A DNA stretch of 64,000 bases, from NCBI GenBank assembly GCA_020161795.1, contig JAIUOR010000001.1:43634-107633 (forward strand), given 5' to 3'. This document shows positions 63,868 through 64,000 of the stretch, piece after piece (position 1 is the stretch's first letter; each line of letters begins with the position of its first letter). The stretch is from Actinomycetota bacterium (GTDB taxonomy: Bacteria > Actinomycetota > Actinomycetes > Propionibacteriales > Propionibacteriaceae). The position numbers and the translations under genes are program-made. Under the pieces are notes generated by a model. It made no database searches. It was not told the DNA's origin and saw nothing but the letters and a program-made list of their open reading frames with translations.

Positions 63868-64000
63868 CTGTGAGGATGGTGTTCGCAGCCTGATCGTGTT
63901 GGGCTGTGGTCGGTGATCCCGGGTGTGACCCTTCGACTGACTGGCTTTGTGCCTTTCACAGGACTTGTCCGTTCGGGGTTGCTGGCCCCGGCCCGGTCGG

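Noticed and set aside
63868..64000. Possible insertion-sequence end at the right edge
   Set aside because: The lower-GC 133 bases show no inverted repeat, transposase fragment or other feature that can be supported.

Overview
The window is a very GC-rich actinobacterial chromosome segment with third-position G/C bias, GTG/TTG starts and many 4-bp ATGA/GTGA gene overlaps. EfeUOB iron uptake, menaquinone genes, a DtxR/IdeR-type iron box, a very long acyl-CoA dehydratase activase-like protein and many starts 6-8 nt behind a TANNNT box fit the Propionibacteriaceae or a close relative. That placement is inference: no rRNA or other decisive marker is present. No tRNA, rRNA, CRISPR array or complete insertion sequence was recognised.

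Layout. 1-1203: tail of a heavy-metal P-type ATPase, a HAD phosphatase and the remnant of a second P-type ATPase. 1265-2068: MTA phosphorylase. 2186-5900: iron-box-controlled efeU-efeO-efeB. 6014-9612: a sensor/cyclase-like protein coupled to an MscS channel with a cyclic-nucleotide-binding-like domain; both carry substitutions at key nucleotide-handling residues. 9632-14138: MFS carrier, NADP-glutamate dehydrogenase, Gfo/Idh oxidoreductase and a TetR regulator. 14258-18586: a 1442-aa activase/dehydratase-like protein divergent from tetR, with a palindromic operator candidate between them. 18856-20631: secreted RCC1-repeat protein. 20740-21855: alanine dehydrogenase. 21932-22964: an AbiEi/DUF559 gene bracketed by two copies of a 60-bp palindromic repeat. 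23091-25117: FMN riboswitch and a RibX/RibY-like riboflavin transporter lacking an ATPase. 25161-28489: dCMP deaminase and a two-component pair. 28891-33581: menE-menA-menC-menD, with a structured in-frame insertion in menD. 33636-38270: TSUP carrier, Old Yellow Enzyme-type oxidoreductase and DEAD-box helicase.

The centrepiece is a 13.5-kb minus-strand operon (51814 down to 38280) for nucleoside uptake and breakdown. In transcript order it encodes a LacI regulator, a BMP lipoprotein, an ATPase-permease fusion, a second permease, four nucleoside hydrolases, an SDR, an ADP-ribosylglycohydrolase-family protein and two PfkB sugar kinases including ribokinase. Two strong intercistronic hairpins separate binding protein, transporter and enzyme modules. 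The inferred scheme is nucleoside import, glycosidic cleavage and phosphorylation of the released ribose.

51944-54285 holds a TM0106-type nuclease and menG. 54478-58652 holds an ABC ATPase and its probable membrane partner, separated by a CoA-transferase gene that has lost its 5' end at a visible junction. nagB-nagA and a SWIM/SNF2 helicase close the window; the last 133 bases show nothing recognisable.
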